A stretch of 64,000 nt of DNA from Schaedlerella glycyrrhizinilytica_A (GTDB lineage Bacteria; Bacillota; Clostridia; Lachnospirales; Lachnospiraceae), in NCBI RefSeq assembly GCF_042852765.1, contig NZ_AP031414.1. One strand, given 5' to 3'. Below, piece by piece: positions 6,968-15,026 of this stretch. How positions within the stretch are numbered: position 1 is the stretch's first letter; every line of letters starts with the position of its first letter. The translations under genes and the position numbers were made by a program. The notes under the pieces were generated by a model that was not told the origin of the DNA, made no database searches, and worked only from the letters and a program-made list of their open reading frames with translations.

Positions 6968-8668
6968 ATGGCTCGAAAATCAAGAAAAGTAGATTATGTG
7001 AATGTTGGAAATAAAGAAAATTTGGTTACAGAAGCTGAAAACCAGTGTGAAAAAGTTTCACATGCAGCCCTTTATGCAAGGCTTTCTTATGAGAGTGAAA
7101 AAAACAGAGAAAGAAATACGATAGAAACGCAGATGGTTTTGCTTCATAATTTCGTAAAAGAACAGAAAGATATCGTGGTTGCAAAGGAATATTATGATAT
7201 ATCTAAAACCGGAACTAATTTTGAGAGAGATGGTTTTAATGAGATGATGCAGGACATCAAAGAGGGAAATATTGACTGTGTTATTGTTAAAGATCTTTCT
7301 AGGCTTGGAAGAAATTATGTAGAGGCGGGAAGCTATATTGAAAGAGTGTTCCCATTCTTTAATGTGCGTTTTATTTCGGTGAATGATCATTATGATTCGT
7401 TCAGAGATGACATAAGTCTGCTGATCAGCATGTCAAACGTGTATAATGAGTTTTATTCCAGAGATTTGGCAAAGAAAATAAGAAGTTCATACCGGACGAG
7501 CTGGGCAAATGGCGAATTTCCTTCCGGTCAGATGGCTTATGGTTATGAAAAAGACAAGGATAATCCTCATCAGCTGATTCCAGATCCAGTAGCAGCACCA
7601 GTGGTGAAAAAGATATTTCAGTATTTTATTGATGGAATGACTTATGCTGAGATTGCCCGGAAATTAAATGCGGATGGGTATCTCTGCCCGAAAGCCTACA
7701 AGTTGGATAAAGCAGGAAAAGCAAATGAAAAGTCAGCGGCATGGACATGGAGTGGAGGAACAGTCCACAAAATCCTTGAGAATCAATATTATGCCGGTGA
7801 TAGTGTGCATAATCAGTTTACCAATGATTCCTGGGCTGCACAGAGACAGAAAATGAATCAGAAAGAAGAATGGATCATTATCAAAAATACCCATGAGGCA
7901 CTTGTGAGCAGAAAGGATTTTGATGAGGTACAGGAAAAGATTGGTCATATCGTAAAGCGGGTTAATGAAGCTCGTAAATCAAATGGCAATAATGTAAGAG
8001 ACTTCAACTTTTTCAAGCAGAAAATTGTATGTGCAGACTGTGGAAAAACCATGTATTTATATGGGAAAACAAAAGGCAATCATCGTAGGTTTTACTGTGG
8101 AAATAATAAGCTCCACGGGAAGTGTACGCCACATTCTATCACTGATTTGGAAGTGAATGATTATGTACTGCGTGTGATACGTGCACATATCAATGTATAT
8201 GTTGAAAATGTAGATTTGATTCGGCGGTTGAATCAAAGACAGGAAAGCATTAAAAAATATGATGTGTTTAACAGGGAAATCAAGAAATGCCGGAAAGAAC
8301 TGGAAAAAGTGGCAGTACACCGGGAAAGATTGTTTGAGGATTATGTGTGCCGTATTATTGATGCAGAGCAGTATGAAACATTTTCAAAGCAGGATGCGGA
8401 AACAGAAAAAGAGATCCAGAATAACATGGAAATTTTATTAAAGCATCAGGTTGGATATGAAAAAAATTTTCACACAGAGGAAGAATGGGAAACATTGATC
8501 AATAAATACCGCAATACGAGAACGCTGACAAAGGAAATGGTCAATGCTTTTGTAGAAAAAATCGAAATACATGAAAGCGGTTCTATTACGGTACGTTTGG
8601 TGTATGATGATATGTTGGAAGAATTAAGAAAATATGCAAAAGAACGGGAGGCTGAGTTATGCCAGTAA
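6968..8668 (+). CDS. large serine recombinase 2
   Basis: The 566-residue protein starts at ATG 6968 directly after the previous stop, with GGGAGG upstream. The catalytic serine is at about residue 40 (YARLS), after a 30-residue N-terminal extension not present in the other two. It retains KDLSRLGRNY, a central recombinase domain, a zinc ribbon (CADCGKTM...FYCGNN) and a long C-terminal coiled coil. It has the same class and role as its neighbours. Divergence among the three argues for different jobs or heteromers, not recent duplication. Confidence 0.93.
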   Translation: MARKSRKVDYVNVGNKENLVTEAENQCEKVSHAALYARLSYESEKNRERNTIETQMVLLHNFVKEQKDIVVAKEYYDISKTGTNFERDGFNEMMQDIKEGNIDCVIVKDLSRLGRNYVEAGSYIERVFPFFNVRFISVNDHYDSFRDDISLLISMSNVYNEFYSRDLAKKIRSSYRTSWANGEFPSGQMAYGYEKDKDNPHQLIPDPVAAPVVKKIFQYFIDGMTYAEIARKLNADGYLCPKAYKLDKAGKANEKSAAWTWSGGTVHKILENQYYAGDSVHNQFTNDSWAAQRQKMNQKEEWIIIKNTHEALVSRKDFDEVQEKIGHIVKRVNEARKSNGNNVRDFNFFKQKIVCADCGKTMYLYGKTKGNHRRFYCGNNKLHGKCTPHSITDLEVNDYVLRVIRAHINVYVENVDLIRRLNQRQESIKKYDVFNREIKKCRKELEKVAVHRERLFEDYVCRIIDAEQYETFSKQDAETEKEIQNNMEILLKHQVGYEKNFHTEEEWETLINKYRNTRTLTKEMVNAFVEKIEIHESGSITVRLVYDDMLEELRKYAKEREAELCQ

Positions 8669-10233
8669 CAGAATGTATCGCTGTTTATATCAGACTTTCG
8701 TCGGAGGATAATGATGTAGATGGCAGTATAAAAGCCGAAAGTAACAGTGTCAGTGCACAGAGAATGCTGATAAACGAATTTATCAAAAAACAGGACGAAT
8801 TTACTAACTGTCCAGTAGTTGAATATGTAGACGATGGGTACAGTGGTACAAACTTTAACCGTCCTGGCTTTCAGAGGATGATGGAAGATGCAAAAACAGG
8901 ACGTATAAAAAGTATTGTTATAAAGGACTTTTCAAGATTTGGAAGAGATTATCTGGAAGTGGGGAATTATCTGGAAAAAATCCTGCCAGTCCTTGGTATT
9001 CGAATTATCTCAATTAACGATGGCTTTGACAGTATCAATTCCTCTGGTTTTACTGGAGGAATGAGCGTAGCGTTAAAAAATATGCTGAATGCAATGTACA
9101 GCAGAGATTTGTCCAGAAAAGTTCGTTCTGCTATGAAAACACATGCTAAAAACGGTGAATATATGCCGGCTTTTCCCAAATATGGATATATTAAAGATCC
9201 AGAAGATAAGCATCATCTGGTTATAGACCCAGAAGCGGCTGAAATAGTGAAACTGATATTCACAATGGCGGCAGATGGGAAAACAAAAGGACAGATAGCA
9301 AAATATCTGAACGAAACCCATGTGCTTACATGCCGGGAGTATATGTGCAGAAAAGGTATAAAAATGCACAGAGAAAACGAAAAAGAAAAGAAACTCTGGT
9401 CAGTCACAACAATCTCAGATATGCTCAAAAATGAAGTGTATCTTGGGAAAATTATTTGGAATAAAAAGAGAGTGGCAAGAACAGGAAGCAATAAATTGGT
9501 TTCCAATGATAAAGAAGAGTGGATTGTTGTAGAAAATGCACATGAACCAATTATATCCGATGAATTATTCCAGAAAGCAAATGAAAAAGCATTTACTAAC
9601 CAGAAAAGAGTTCTTACAAAAAGAGGAGTAGCCTGCCCTATTTTCTTTTGTCCGACCTGTGGAAGAAGACTTGGTTTTACCAGCAGAGAGACTGGGTATC
9701 GCTGTATGCAGGCACATATCAGCGGTCTTAGTGGGTGTGCGGAAAGTAAAATGGACAGGAAAGAAGCAGAAGAAACAGTACTGGATGCAGCCATAAATAT
9801 GGCACAACTCATTTCGGAAAATCTTGAGAAAAAGAAAAGTGAATGGCATAAAACAATTTTGAAAGAAGAAAATATCGCAACACTGGAAAGTGAAAAAAAG
9901 CGACTCTCGTCAAGAAAAATGAAACTGTATTCTGATTATCGTTCAGAAGTGTTGGACAAGGAAGGGTATATGGAAGAACTGGAAAAAACGACTTCCCGTA
10001 TTTCAGAAATCACTTTGCAGATAGCAGAATTGGAGAATGAGATTGCAGTAGCGAAGAAAAAATGTGATGAAGCAACAGAAAAAGAAATGGAAGTAAATGA
10101 GATTGCAGCATTGCAGGATTTTGACAAAATACAGCTGTCAAAGATTATTGAGAAAGTCTTTATTTATGAACCAGGTCGTATGGAGATAAGCTGGAAGATG
10201 GATGACATTTTCTACAAAGAAGAAAAAGCATAA
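8659..10233 (+). CDS. large serine recombinase 3
   Basis: The 524-residue protein starts at ATG 8659, overlapping the end of recombinase 2 by ten bases, so the three genes form a coupled operon. The catalytic serine is at about residue 14 (YIRLSSED). It has DDGYSGTNFNRPGF, KDFSRFGRDYLE, the recombinase domain, a cysteine ribbon (CPTCGRRL...YRCMQAH) and a C-terminal coiled coil. It lies closest to the element end, 90 bases from the interrupted integrase gene. A terminator follows. Confidence 0.93.
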   Translation: MPVTECIAVYIRLSSEDNDVDGSIKAESNSVSAQRMLINEFIKKQDEFTNCPVVEYVDDGYSGTNFNRPGFQRMMEDAKTGRIKSIVIKDFSRFGRDYLEVGNYLEKILPVLGIRIISINDGFDSINSSGFTGGMSVALKNMLNAMYSRDLSRKVRSAMKTHAKNGEYMPAFPKYGYIKDPEDKHHLVIDPEAAEIVKLIFTMAADGKTKGQIAKYLNETHVLTCREYMCRKGIKMHRENEKEKKLWSVTTISDMLKNEVYLGKIIWNKKRVARTGSNKLVSNDKEEWIVVENAHEPIISDELFQKANEKAFTNQKRVLTKRGVACPIFFCPTCGRRLGFTSRETGYRCMQAHISGLSGCAESKMDRKEAEETVLDAAINMAQLISENLEKKKSEWHKTILKEENIATLESEKKRLSSRKMKLYSDYRSEVLDKEGYMEELEKTTSRISEITLQIAELENEIAVAKKKCDEATEKEMEVNEIAALQDFDKIQLSKIIEKVFIYEPGRMEISWKMDDIFYKEEKA

Positions 10234-10253
10234 ACGGAATAAGATTGTTCGCA

Positions 10254-10290
10254 GGAGCATCACTGGATGAAAACAGTGGTGCTTTTTGCG
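10254..10290 (+). terminator. terminator after the recombinase operon
   Basis: Stem AGCATCACTG / CAGTGGTGCT with loop GATGAAAA is followed by TTTTTGC. It lies between recombinase 3 and the right end of the element. Confidence 0.8.
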
Positions 10291-10320
10291 AATTAAAAGC
10301 AAATTTTTTTTAGACTTATA

Positions 10321-10821
10321 TTGACAAAAGCAGAGCTTCTGGCTCTTACGCCTGCTGATTTTGATTTTGAGAAACAGACGGTCACGATCAGCAAGACGTA
10401 TCACCGTTCCAAAGGACGGGACATTATCACAAGCCCAAAAACGAAAAAGAGTAACCGTACAATTAAAATGCCGCCATTTCTCTGCGAAGAAATGCAGGAA
10501 TATATCAAAATGCTGTATGATATTCAGCCGGACGAGAGAATGTTTACGGTCACAAAATCCTATCTCAACCACGAAATGGAGCGAGGGGCGAAGCAGGCAG
10601 GTGTAAAGAAGATACGGGTGCATGATATTCGTCACAGCGCAGTTTCTCTGTTAATTAACATGGGATTTTCTGTGCTGGCGATTGGGGAGCGCATGGGGCA
10701 TGAGGCAGAGAAAATCACCTACCGCTATGCTCACCTGTTCCCTACGGTGCAGACGCAAATGGCGGAGAAACTGGAAATGGAGAGAATGACAAAGGAGAAC
10801 ACAAATGGAAAGAACACTTGA
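10321..10821 (+). pseudogene. tyrosine integrase, 5'-truncated by the inserted element
   Basis: The surviving 160-odd residues are the catalytic domain of a phage/Tn-type integrase, starting at KAELLALTPADFDF. They contain HDIRHSAVSLL (H-x-x-R), GHEAEKITYRYAH (second His and the nucleophile Tyr region) and end at 10821. The N-terminal domains are missing, as is the first catalytic Arg, which in this family precedes (K)xELLAL. It is therefore inactive. It once mobilised the element at 10.3-14.4 kb. The TTG at 10321 is not a real start. The mobC-like gene begins inside its end. Confidence 0.8.
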
Positions 10822-11128
10822 TTACAAAGGGCGATGGCGCAATCATACAGTAGCGTTCCGGGTATCGGACGAGGAAGCAAAGCTGATTAACGATTTGGTT
10901 GCGCTGTCCGGTCTGACAAAGCAAGATTATATCACAAGGCGTCTGCTGTGCTGGGACGTAGTAGTACAGGGTAATCCGAGGGTGTATAAGGCTTTGAAAA
11001 ATCAGATGGCCGCTATCTATGAAGAATTAAAGCGGCTGAAAACATTAAGCCCTGACAATGATGAGCTGCTCTACACGCTGCAGGTAATCGCAATCACATT
11101 ATATGGTTTGAAAGGAGAAGATGAATGA
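10805..11128 (+). CDS. MobC-like mobilization accessory protein
   Basis: The 107-residue protein resembles MobC/NikA relaxosome proteins. A ribbon-helix-helix-type start (NHTVAFRVSDEEAKLINDLVALSGLTKQDYITRRLL) precedes a helical part. These proteins bind oriT and assist the relaxase in nicking. ATG 10805 lies inside the end of the integrase remnant, and its stop overlaps the helicase start by four bases (ATGA), so it is translationally coupled to the downstream gene. Its partner would be the relaxase at 13020. Confidence 0.7.
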   Translation: MERTLDYKGRWRNHTVAFRVSDEEAKLINDLVALSGLTKQDYITRRLLCWDVVVQGNPRVYKALKNQMAAIYEELKRLKTLSPDNDELLYTLQVIAITLYGLKGEDE

Positions 11129-12255
11129 CAGAAAAAATGAAAACGACTGCTCCTGTATCATCTGTTGGCGCAGATGGGGCGCAGCCGCAATTAAAAAATC
11201 ACACTGAAATTATAGCAAATGAAACAGCACAAATCAATCTGCAAGCCGTACAAAACCCGGAGAAATCCGGGAACGGCAGACTTCAAACCGTTTCCATGAC
11301 GGAACTGTATGATACGGTCTATTCGCCGAGAACGCCGATTGTAGATGGATTCCTTTACGGCGGCACTTACCTCTTTGTGGGGGCACCGAAAGTAGGAAAA
11401 TCATTTTTTATGGGGCAGCTTGCCTACCATGTGGCAATGGGGATCTCTTTATGGGATTATCCCGTCCGAAAAGGGACGGTGCTGTATCTGGCGTTGGAAG
11501 ACGATTACGCAAGGCTTCAGCGGCGGCTCTCCGGCATGTTTGGTGTGGAATGTGCGGATAATCTGTATTTTGCGACACAGGCAAAAACCTTGAATGAGGG
11601 CTTAGACAGGCAATTAGAGGAATTCCTGAAAGAGCATACAGACGCAAGGCTGATTATCATTGACACGCTCCAGAAAGTACGTGAGGTCGGCGGGGACAGG
11701 TACAGCTATTCCAGCGATTATGAGATTGTGACAAAGCTAAAATCTTTCAGCGACAAATACGGTATCTGCCTGTTAGTGGTACATCATACACGTAAGCTGG
11801 AATCAGAGGATAGCTTTGAGATGATCTCCGGCACAAACGGGCTTCTTGGAGCGGCAGACGGGGCGTTCATTATGCACAAGAAAAAGCGTACTGACAATCT
11901 GGCAGTGCTGGATGTTGTGGGACGTGACCAGCCGGATCAGGAACTGACCATAGAGTTTGACCGGGAGCATTGTGTCTGGAAATTTAAGAAGGCGGAAACG
12001 GAGTTGTGGAAACAGCCGCCGAATCCATTGCTGGAAGCAATCAACAACTTTCTGACAGAAGACAAGCCGGAATGGGAGGGAACAGCAACGGAACTTGCAG
12101 GTCAGCTGACAGATATACAGATACAGGCGAATGTCTTGTCCAGAAAGCTGAATGTAGCTAACAGCCAACTGCTCAACGATTATGGGATTTTTTATAATAA
12201 CAAGCGGGGGCATGAAAGGAAAATTATTCTTAAACGGCTTGAGTCGAAAGAGTAA
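11125..12255 (+). CDS. RepA-like AAA/RecA-type replicative helicase
   Basis: The 376-residue protein has Walker A GAPKVGKS at about residues 85-92, LALEDD at about 117-122, Walker B LIIIDT at about 175-180 and VVHHTRK at about 217. This is the pattern of hexameric RepA/DnaB-like helicases of plasmids (RSF1010 RepA type). The first 45 residues are low complexity; the last 90 form a separate, perhaps DNA-binding, domain. It probably unwinds the element for replication after excision or transfer. Iteron-like repeats start just after its stop. Confidence 0.85.
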   Translation: MTEKMKTTAPVSSVGADGAQPQLKNHTEIIANETAQINLQAVQNPEKSGNGRLQTVSMTELYDTVYSPRTPIVDGFLYGGTYLFVGAPKVGKSFFMGQLAYHVAMGISLWDYPVRKGTVLYLALEDDYARLQRRLSGMFGVECADNLYFATQAKTLNEGLDRQLEEFLKEHTDARLIIIDTLQKVREVGGDRYSYSSDYEIVTKLKSFSDKYGICLLVVHHTRKLESEDSFEMISGTNGLLGAADGAFIMHKKKRTDNLAVLDVVGRDQPDQELTIEFDREHCVWKFKKAETELWKQPPNPLLEAINNFLTEDKPEWEGTATELAGQLTDIQIQANVLSRKLNVANSQLLNDYGIFYNNKRGHERKIILKRLESKE

Positions 12256-12257
12256 AA

Positions 12258-12340
12258 GCGACGATATGCGACGGTTGCGACGGTATTTTTTATAGCAGGT
12301 TGGTATGGAAAATATCGACGCTACCGACGCAAACCGACGC
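12258..12340. repeat. iteron-like CGACG repeats (candidate replication origin)
   Basis: GCGACG occurs at 12258, 12268 and 12277; after an AT-rich stretch, CGACGC occurs at 12316, 12325 and 12335. Spacings are 10, 9, 9 and 10 bases, about one helical turn. The array lies directly after the helicase gene in an otherwise AT-rich background. Iterons beside a rep gene are typical of plasmid-like origins; the role here is inferred. Confidence 0.6.
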
Positions 12341-12353
12341 AGAAAGGATTACT

Positions 12354-12587
12354 ATGAAGAATGTGCAGATTTCTCATGAATTATTTGTATCTCTGCTCCG
12401 CTATCATTTGATAGAAGATGACAGATGCCTGAATGAAATCCGGCAGGGATTGGAACAGAAACTGGATTCTCTGGTGCGGCATGAATTATATACGAAATAT
12501 AAGACTGCACCCACTCAGGAAGAACAGGAAAAAGCCAGATGGGAATATCTGGAAAAACGTGGAGTGCCGGACAGCTTTCGCTGGTAG
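12354..12587 (+). CDS. small conserved element protein (often labelled complexin-2)
   Basis: The 77-residue helical protein reads MKNVQISHELFVSLLRYHLIED...YTKYKTAPTQEEQEKARWEYLEKRGVP. AAAGGA stands before ATG 12354; the longer frame from 12300 would run through the iteron-like array and has no ribosome site. Close relatives are common between helicase and relaxase genes in such elements and carry the uninformative name complexin-2 (recalled). It is perhaps a replication or mobilization accessory. The function is unknown. Confidence 0.65.
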   Translation: MKNVQISHELFVSLLRYHLIEDDRCLNEIRQGLEQKLDSLVRHELYTKYKTAPTQEEQEKARWEYLEKRGVPDSFRW

Positions 12588-12628
12588 TTTCCTTTGAAGA
12601 TAGCAGACAACGAGAAAGGTGTGATTTG

Positions 12629-12868
12629 ATGATAGTTCAGCCAGAATGGGGAACCCGAAATGTGAACAGATTTTTTTACGAAAGTGAAGCCAGGAAGATT
12701 GCCGCACTCAATGAAATCTTCGGAGAAGTGGAACTGACAACGGCAGAAATGCGGACGCTGGTATGGCTTGCGGGATGGGAGGAAAGCACGGTAGCAACTC
12801 TGGTATCCGCAATCCGAAAAGCTATGGCGGCGGAAGAAAAGCGGCGGGAACAGCCGCTCCGTCCGTAG
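12629..12868 (+). CDS. small hypothetical element protein
   Basis: The 79-residue protein starts at ATG 12629 after AAAGGTG. It reads EARKIAALNEIFGEVELTTAEMRTLVWLAGWEESTVATLVSAIRKA, a compact helical domain with no known motif. It lies between the complexin-like gene and the oriT-like region. A role in mobilization is possible only by position. Confidence 0.55.
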   Translation: MIVQPEWGTRNVNRFFYESEARKIAALNEIFGEVELTTAEMRTLVWLAGWEESTVATLVSAIRKAMAAEEKRREQPLRP

Positions 12869-12900
12869 GACGGACAAGCCCCCGGCAGGGCGCAAAGGCA

Positions 12901-12985
12901 GCTTTTGATGGACGGAACGGCTGTCAAAAGTGCTTTTGCGTTACTTTCGGCGAAAGTAACAAAGTCTGTGCGCCGTATCCGGCGC
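12901..12985. other. candidate oriT
   Basis: Three inverted repeats are stacked just before the relaxase gene: CTTTTGA/TCAAAAG (12902/12924), the perfect hairpin GTTACTTTC-GGC-GAAAGTAAC (12940-12960) and GCGCCG-TATC-CGGCGC (12970-12985). Origins of transfer of MobV-type systems lie upstream of the mob gene and consist of such hairpins next to the nick site. The nick position cannot be named from sequence alone. Confidence 0.6.
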
Positions 12986-13019
12986 TGATTACTGCCCGAA
13001 AAGGGAGAGAGGAGAGTTA

Positions 13020-14333
13020 TTGAAGAGAACGATCAGTTTTATGACAGGGAAAGGCTCTGTCAACCATAATAGCAGAAAATTCCATGCGAAGAATACAGAT
13101 CCAGAGAGAAGTTATCTGAATGTGGAATACTGCAACGAAAATATCAAAGACGTTTATCATGAATTGTTTGATGAAGCGTTAGTCCGTTATAATGAGAAAC
13201 AGACAAGGAATGACCGCCGGATTGACGATTATTATGAAAAAATCCGTTCAGGGAAACAGGAGAAGCCGTTCCATGAAATTATCCTACAGATTGGCGACAG
13301 GGAGACAATGGGAGCGGAAACAGAAGAAGGACGGCTGGCGGCAAAGATACTGGATGAATATATGCAGGATTTTCAGAGAAGAAACCCTACATTAAGGGTG
13401 TTTTCGGCTCATCTCCATATGGATGAGGCGACGCCCCATCTGCATATAGATTTTGTACCGTACACGACAGGAAGCAAGCGGGGGCTTGATACAAGAGTAT
13501 CGCTGAAACAGGCATTAACGGCTCTTGGATTTAAAGGAGGCACCAGACAGGAAACAGAATTAAATCAGTGGGTGGCGGATGAGAAACAGCAGCTTGCCTC
13601 AATTATGCTGGAACATGGAATTGAGTGGGAACAGAAAGGCACCCATGAAAAGCATTTGTCCTTGTTGGATTTTGAAAAAAAGGAGAGGGCAAAGGAAGTT
13701 TCTATGCTTGAAAAACAGAAATCAGAGTTGGAAGAGCATAATGCCATCATGCAGGAAGTCAACGAAAAATATCTTGATCAGTTGGAGAGGGTTGAGAAGG
13801 ATATATTTTCAGCACAGGAAAGCCGGAAAGAGGTTGATAAGCAGGCAGAACAGGCAAAGAAAAAGGCAGCGCAATATGAGAAAAAGCTGACGGAGATTGC
13901 CCCTATGGTAAAAGAGATGGAGATGTTTGCAGAGAAATATTCTGCTGATCCAGAAGAGGTACTGCCAGAGGCAGGAACGTTGGAAACGGGAAAATCTTAC
14001 CGTGAGAAAAAGGCAAAGCCGCTGATAAAGAAGATTGTGACGGTGTTGCGATCAGTTTATCGGGCTTATCTGGATCTTTCCAGAAGATTCGGCAATCTGC
14101 AAAGATCATATGAGAGGGCGTGGGACAAGGTTAATTCTCTTACTGCCCGTGTAGAGGAACTTTGGAATGAGAATAGAACATTGAAGGAAAGAATGGGAGA
14201 TTTTAATCGGGTAGAACGGGCTTTGGGACGAGATACAGTTGCAACCATTGTTCTAAGAGAAAAAAGGCTGGAAGAAGAACAAAGAGTGCAGAGACGAAAA
14301 CAAAAAAGAAAGATGGATAGGGATGCAAGATAA
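13020..14333 (+). CDS. MobV/Pre-family relaxase
   Basis: The 437-residue protein starts at TTG 13020 after GAGGAG; the start MKRTISFMTGKGSVNHN fits the family. The catalytic metal-binding motif HLHMDEATPHLHID is at about residues 130-143. The N-terminal 210 residues are the relaxase domain, and about 215-437 are charged coiled coil. The enzyme nicks oriT, covalently holds the 5' end and pilots the strand into the recipient, using conjugation machinery of another element. The hairpins at 12901-12985 are its probable target. A terminator follows. Confidence 0.92.
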   Translation: MKRTISFMTGKGSVNHNSRKFHAKNTDPERSYLNVEYCNENIKDVYHELFDEALVRYNEKQTRNDRRIDDYYEKIRSGKQEKPFHEIILQIGDRETMGAETEEGRLAAKILDEYMQDFQRRNPTLRVFSAHLHMDEATPHLHIDFVPYTTGSKRGLDTRVSLKQALTALGFKGGTRQETELNQWVADEKQQLASIMLEHGIEWEQKGTHEKHLSLLDFEKKERAKEVSMLEKQKSELEEHNAIMQEVNEKYLDQLERVEKDIFSAQESRKEVDKQAEQAKKKAAQYEKKLTEIAPMVKEMEMFAEKYSADPEEVLPEAGTLETGKSYREKKAKPLIKKIVTVLRSVYRAYLDLSRRFGNLQRSYERAWDKVNSLTARVEELWNENRTLKERMGDFNRVERALGRDTVATIVLREKRLEEEQRVQRRKQKRKMDRDAR

Positions 14334-14355
14334 TGAAAGCAACTATAAAATACAA

Positions 14356-14385
14356 AGGGAACGGATTAAAACCGCTCCCTTTTTC
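14356..14385 (+). terminator. terminator after the relaxase gene
   Basis: AGGGAACGG / CCGCTCCCT (one mismatch) with loop ATTAAAA is followed by TTTTT. Confidence 0.8.
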
Positions 14386-14487
14386 CATTATTATAATACC
14401 ACAAAATTGCTCTGAAAACAAGACTACCAATGTCTCAAGGACGGTGCTATAATCTCTTTCCAAATACGAAGATGGGGAGGGGTTCTT

Positions 14488-15021
14488 TTGGACAAGGACT
14501 GGATGGTTTTATTAAAGGGACAAAATCAACTGAGCAATGTGATTAAAACAAACGAGACAACCGAACAGTTTGGACTTTCCTTAACAGAGGAAGACGCTAA
14601 ATTGATTTTAGCGGAACGGAAAAACGCACTGGCGGAACAAAAAAGAATTGAGTTTGGTGAAGGAATTGCGACAAAAATCATTTATGAATTTTGCGATTCT
14701 GAGTACATTCATCAAAGCAATTATGTAGAAACAATTATTCGATTGCAGGAAATATTTTATCTATATAAAAATGAAATGCATGATGAAATTACAGATGATG
14801 AACTTCTCCATTTAATGAAAGAACAGTTTGAAAATATATGTTTTGGAGATTTGGATTATTTAGAGAGTACCTGCCTTGCTAATTTTGCAGAAGCGATCCG
14901 GGCTGGCTACGAAGGATATAAAAATTCAGACGGCTATGGAGAATATTCAAAATTTGATGATGTAAAGAGATGGGATTATGACTTGTATCTTGAAACCCTG
15001 AAAGAACTCTGTTGGAGGTAA
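14488..15021 (+). CDS. DUF6323-like protein
   Basis: The 177-residue soluble acidic protein starts at TTG 14488 after GGGGAGG. A conserved-looking part reads FGLSLTEEDAKLILAERKNALAEQKRIEFGEGIATKIIYEFCDS. I recall such proteins (DUF6323) encoded with DUF6179 proteins in Lachnospiraceae. The next gene starts six bases after its stop with its ribosome site inside this gene. The function is unknown; the pair may be cargo of the mobilizable element or an independent insertion. Confidence 0.6.
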   Translation: MDKDWMVLLKGQNQLSNVIKTNETTEQFGLSLTEEDAKLILAERKNALAEQKRIEFGEGIATKIIYEFCDSEYIHQSNYVETIIRLQEIFYLYKNEMHDEITDDELLHLMKEQFENICFGDLDYLESTCLANFAEAIRAGYEGYKNSDGYGEYSKFDDVKRWDYDLYLETLKELCWR

Positions 15022-15026
15022 ATCTG

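Larger units (their letters stand above)
1..10324. mobile_element. right end of a serine-recombinase integrative element
   Basis: Three large serine recombinases sit at one end of a run of element-type genes (LexA-like, sigma-like, PemK, small conserved proteins) and abut a tyrosine-integrase gene that lacks its 5' half. Up to the stop upstream of 10309 the integrase frame shows no family resemblance; from about 10324 it matches the family. The right end is therefore close to 10310-10324. The left end, and any conjugation genes, are outside the window, so it cannot be told whether it is conjugative. Confidence 0.7.
10325..14385. mobile_element. remnant integrative mobilizable element
   Basis: The order integrase - MobC-like - RepA-like helicase - two small genes - oriT-like hairpins - MobV relaxase - terminator is typical of small integrative mobilizable elements of gut Firmicutes. 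It lost its integrase function when the serine-recombinase element inserted. The left end is now beyond the other element; the right end is not defined by sequence and is set at the last terminator. Confidence 0.65.
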
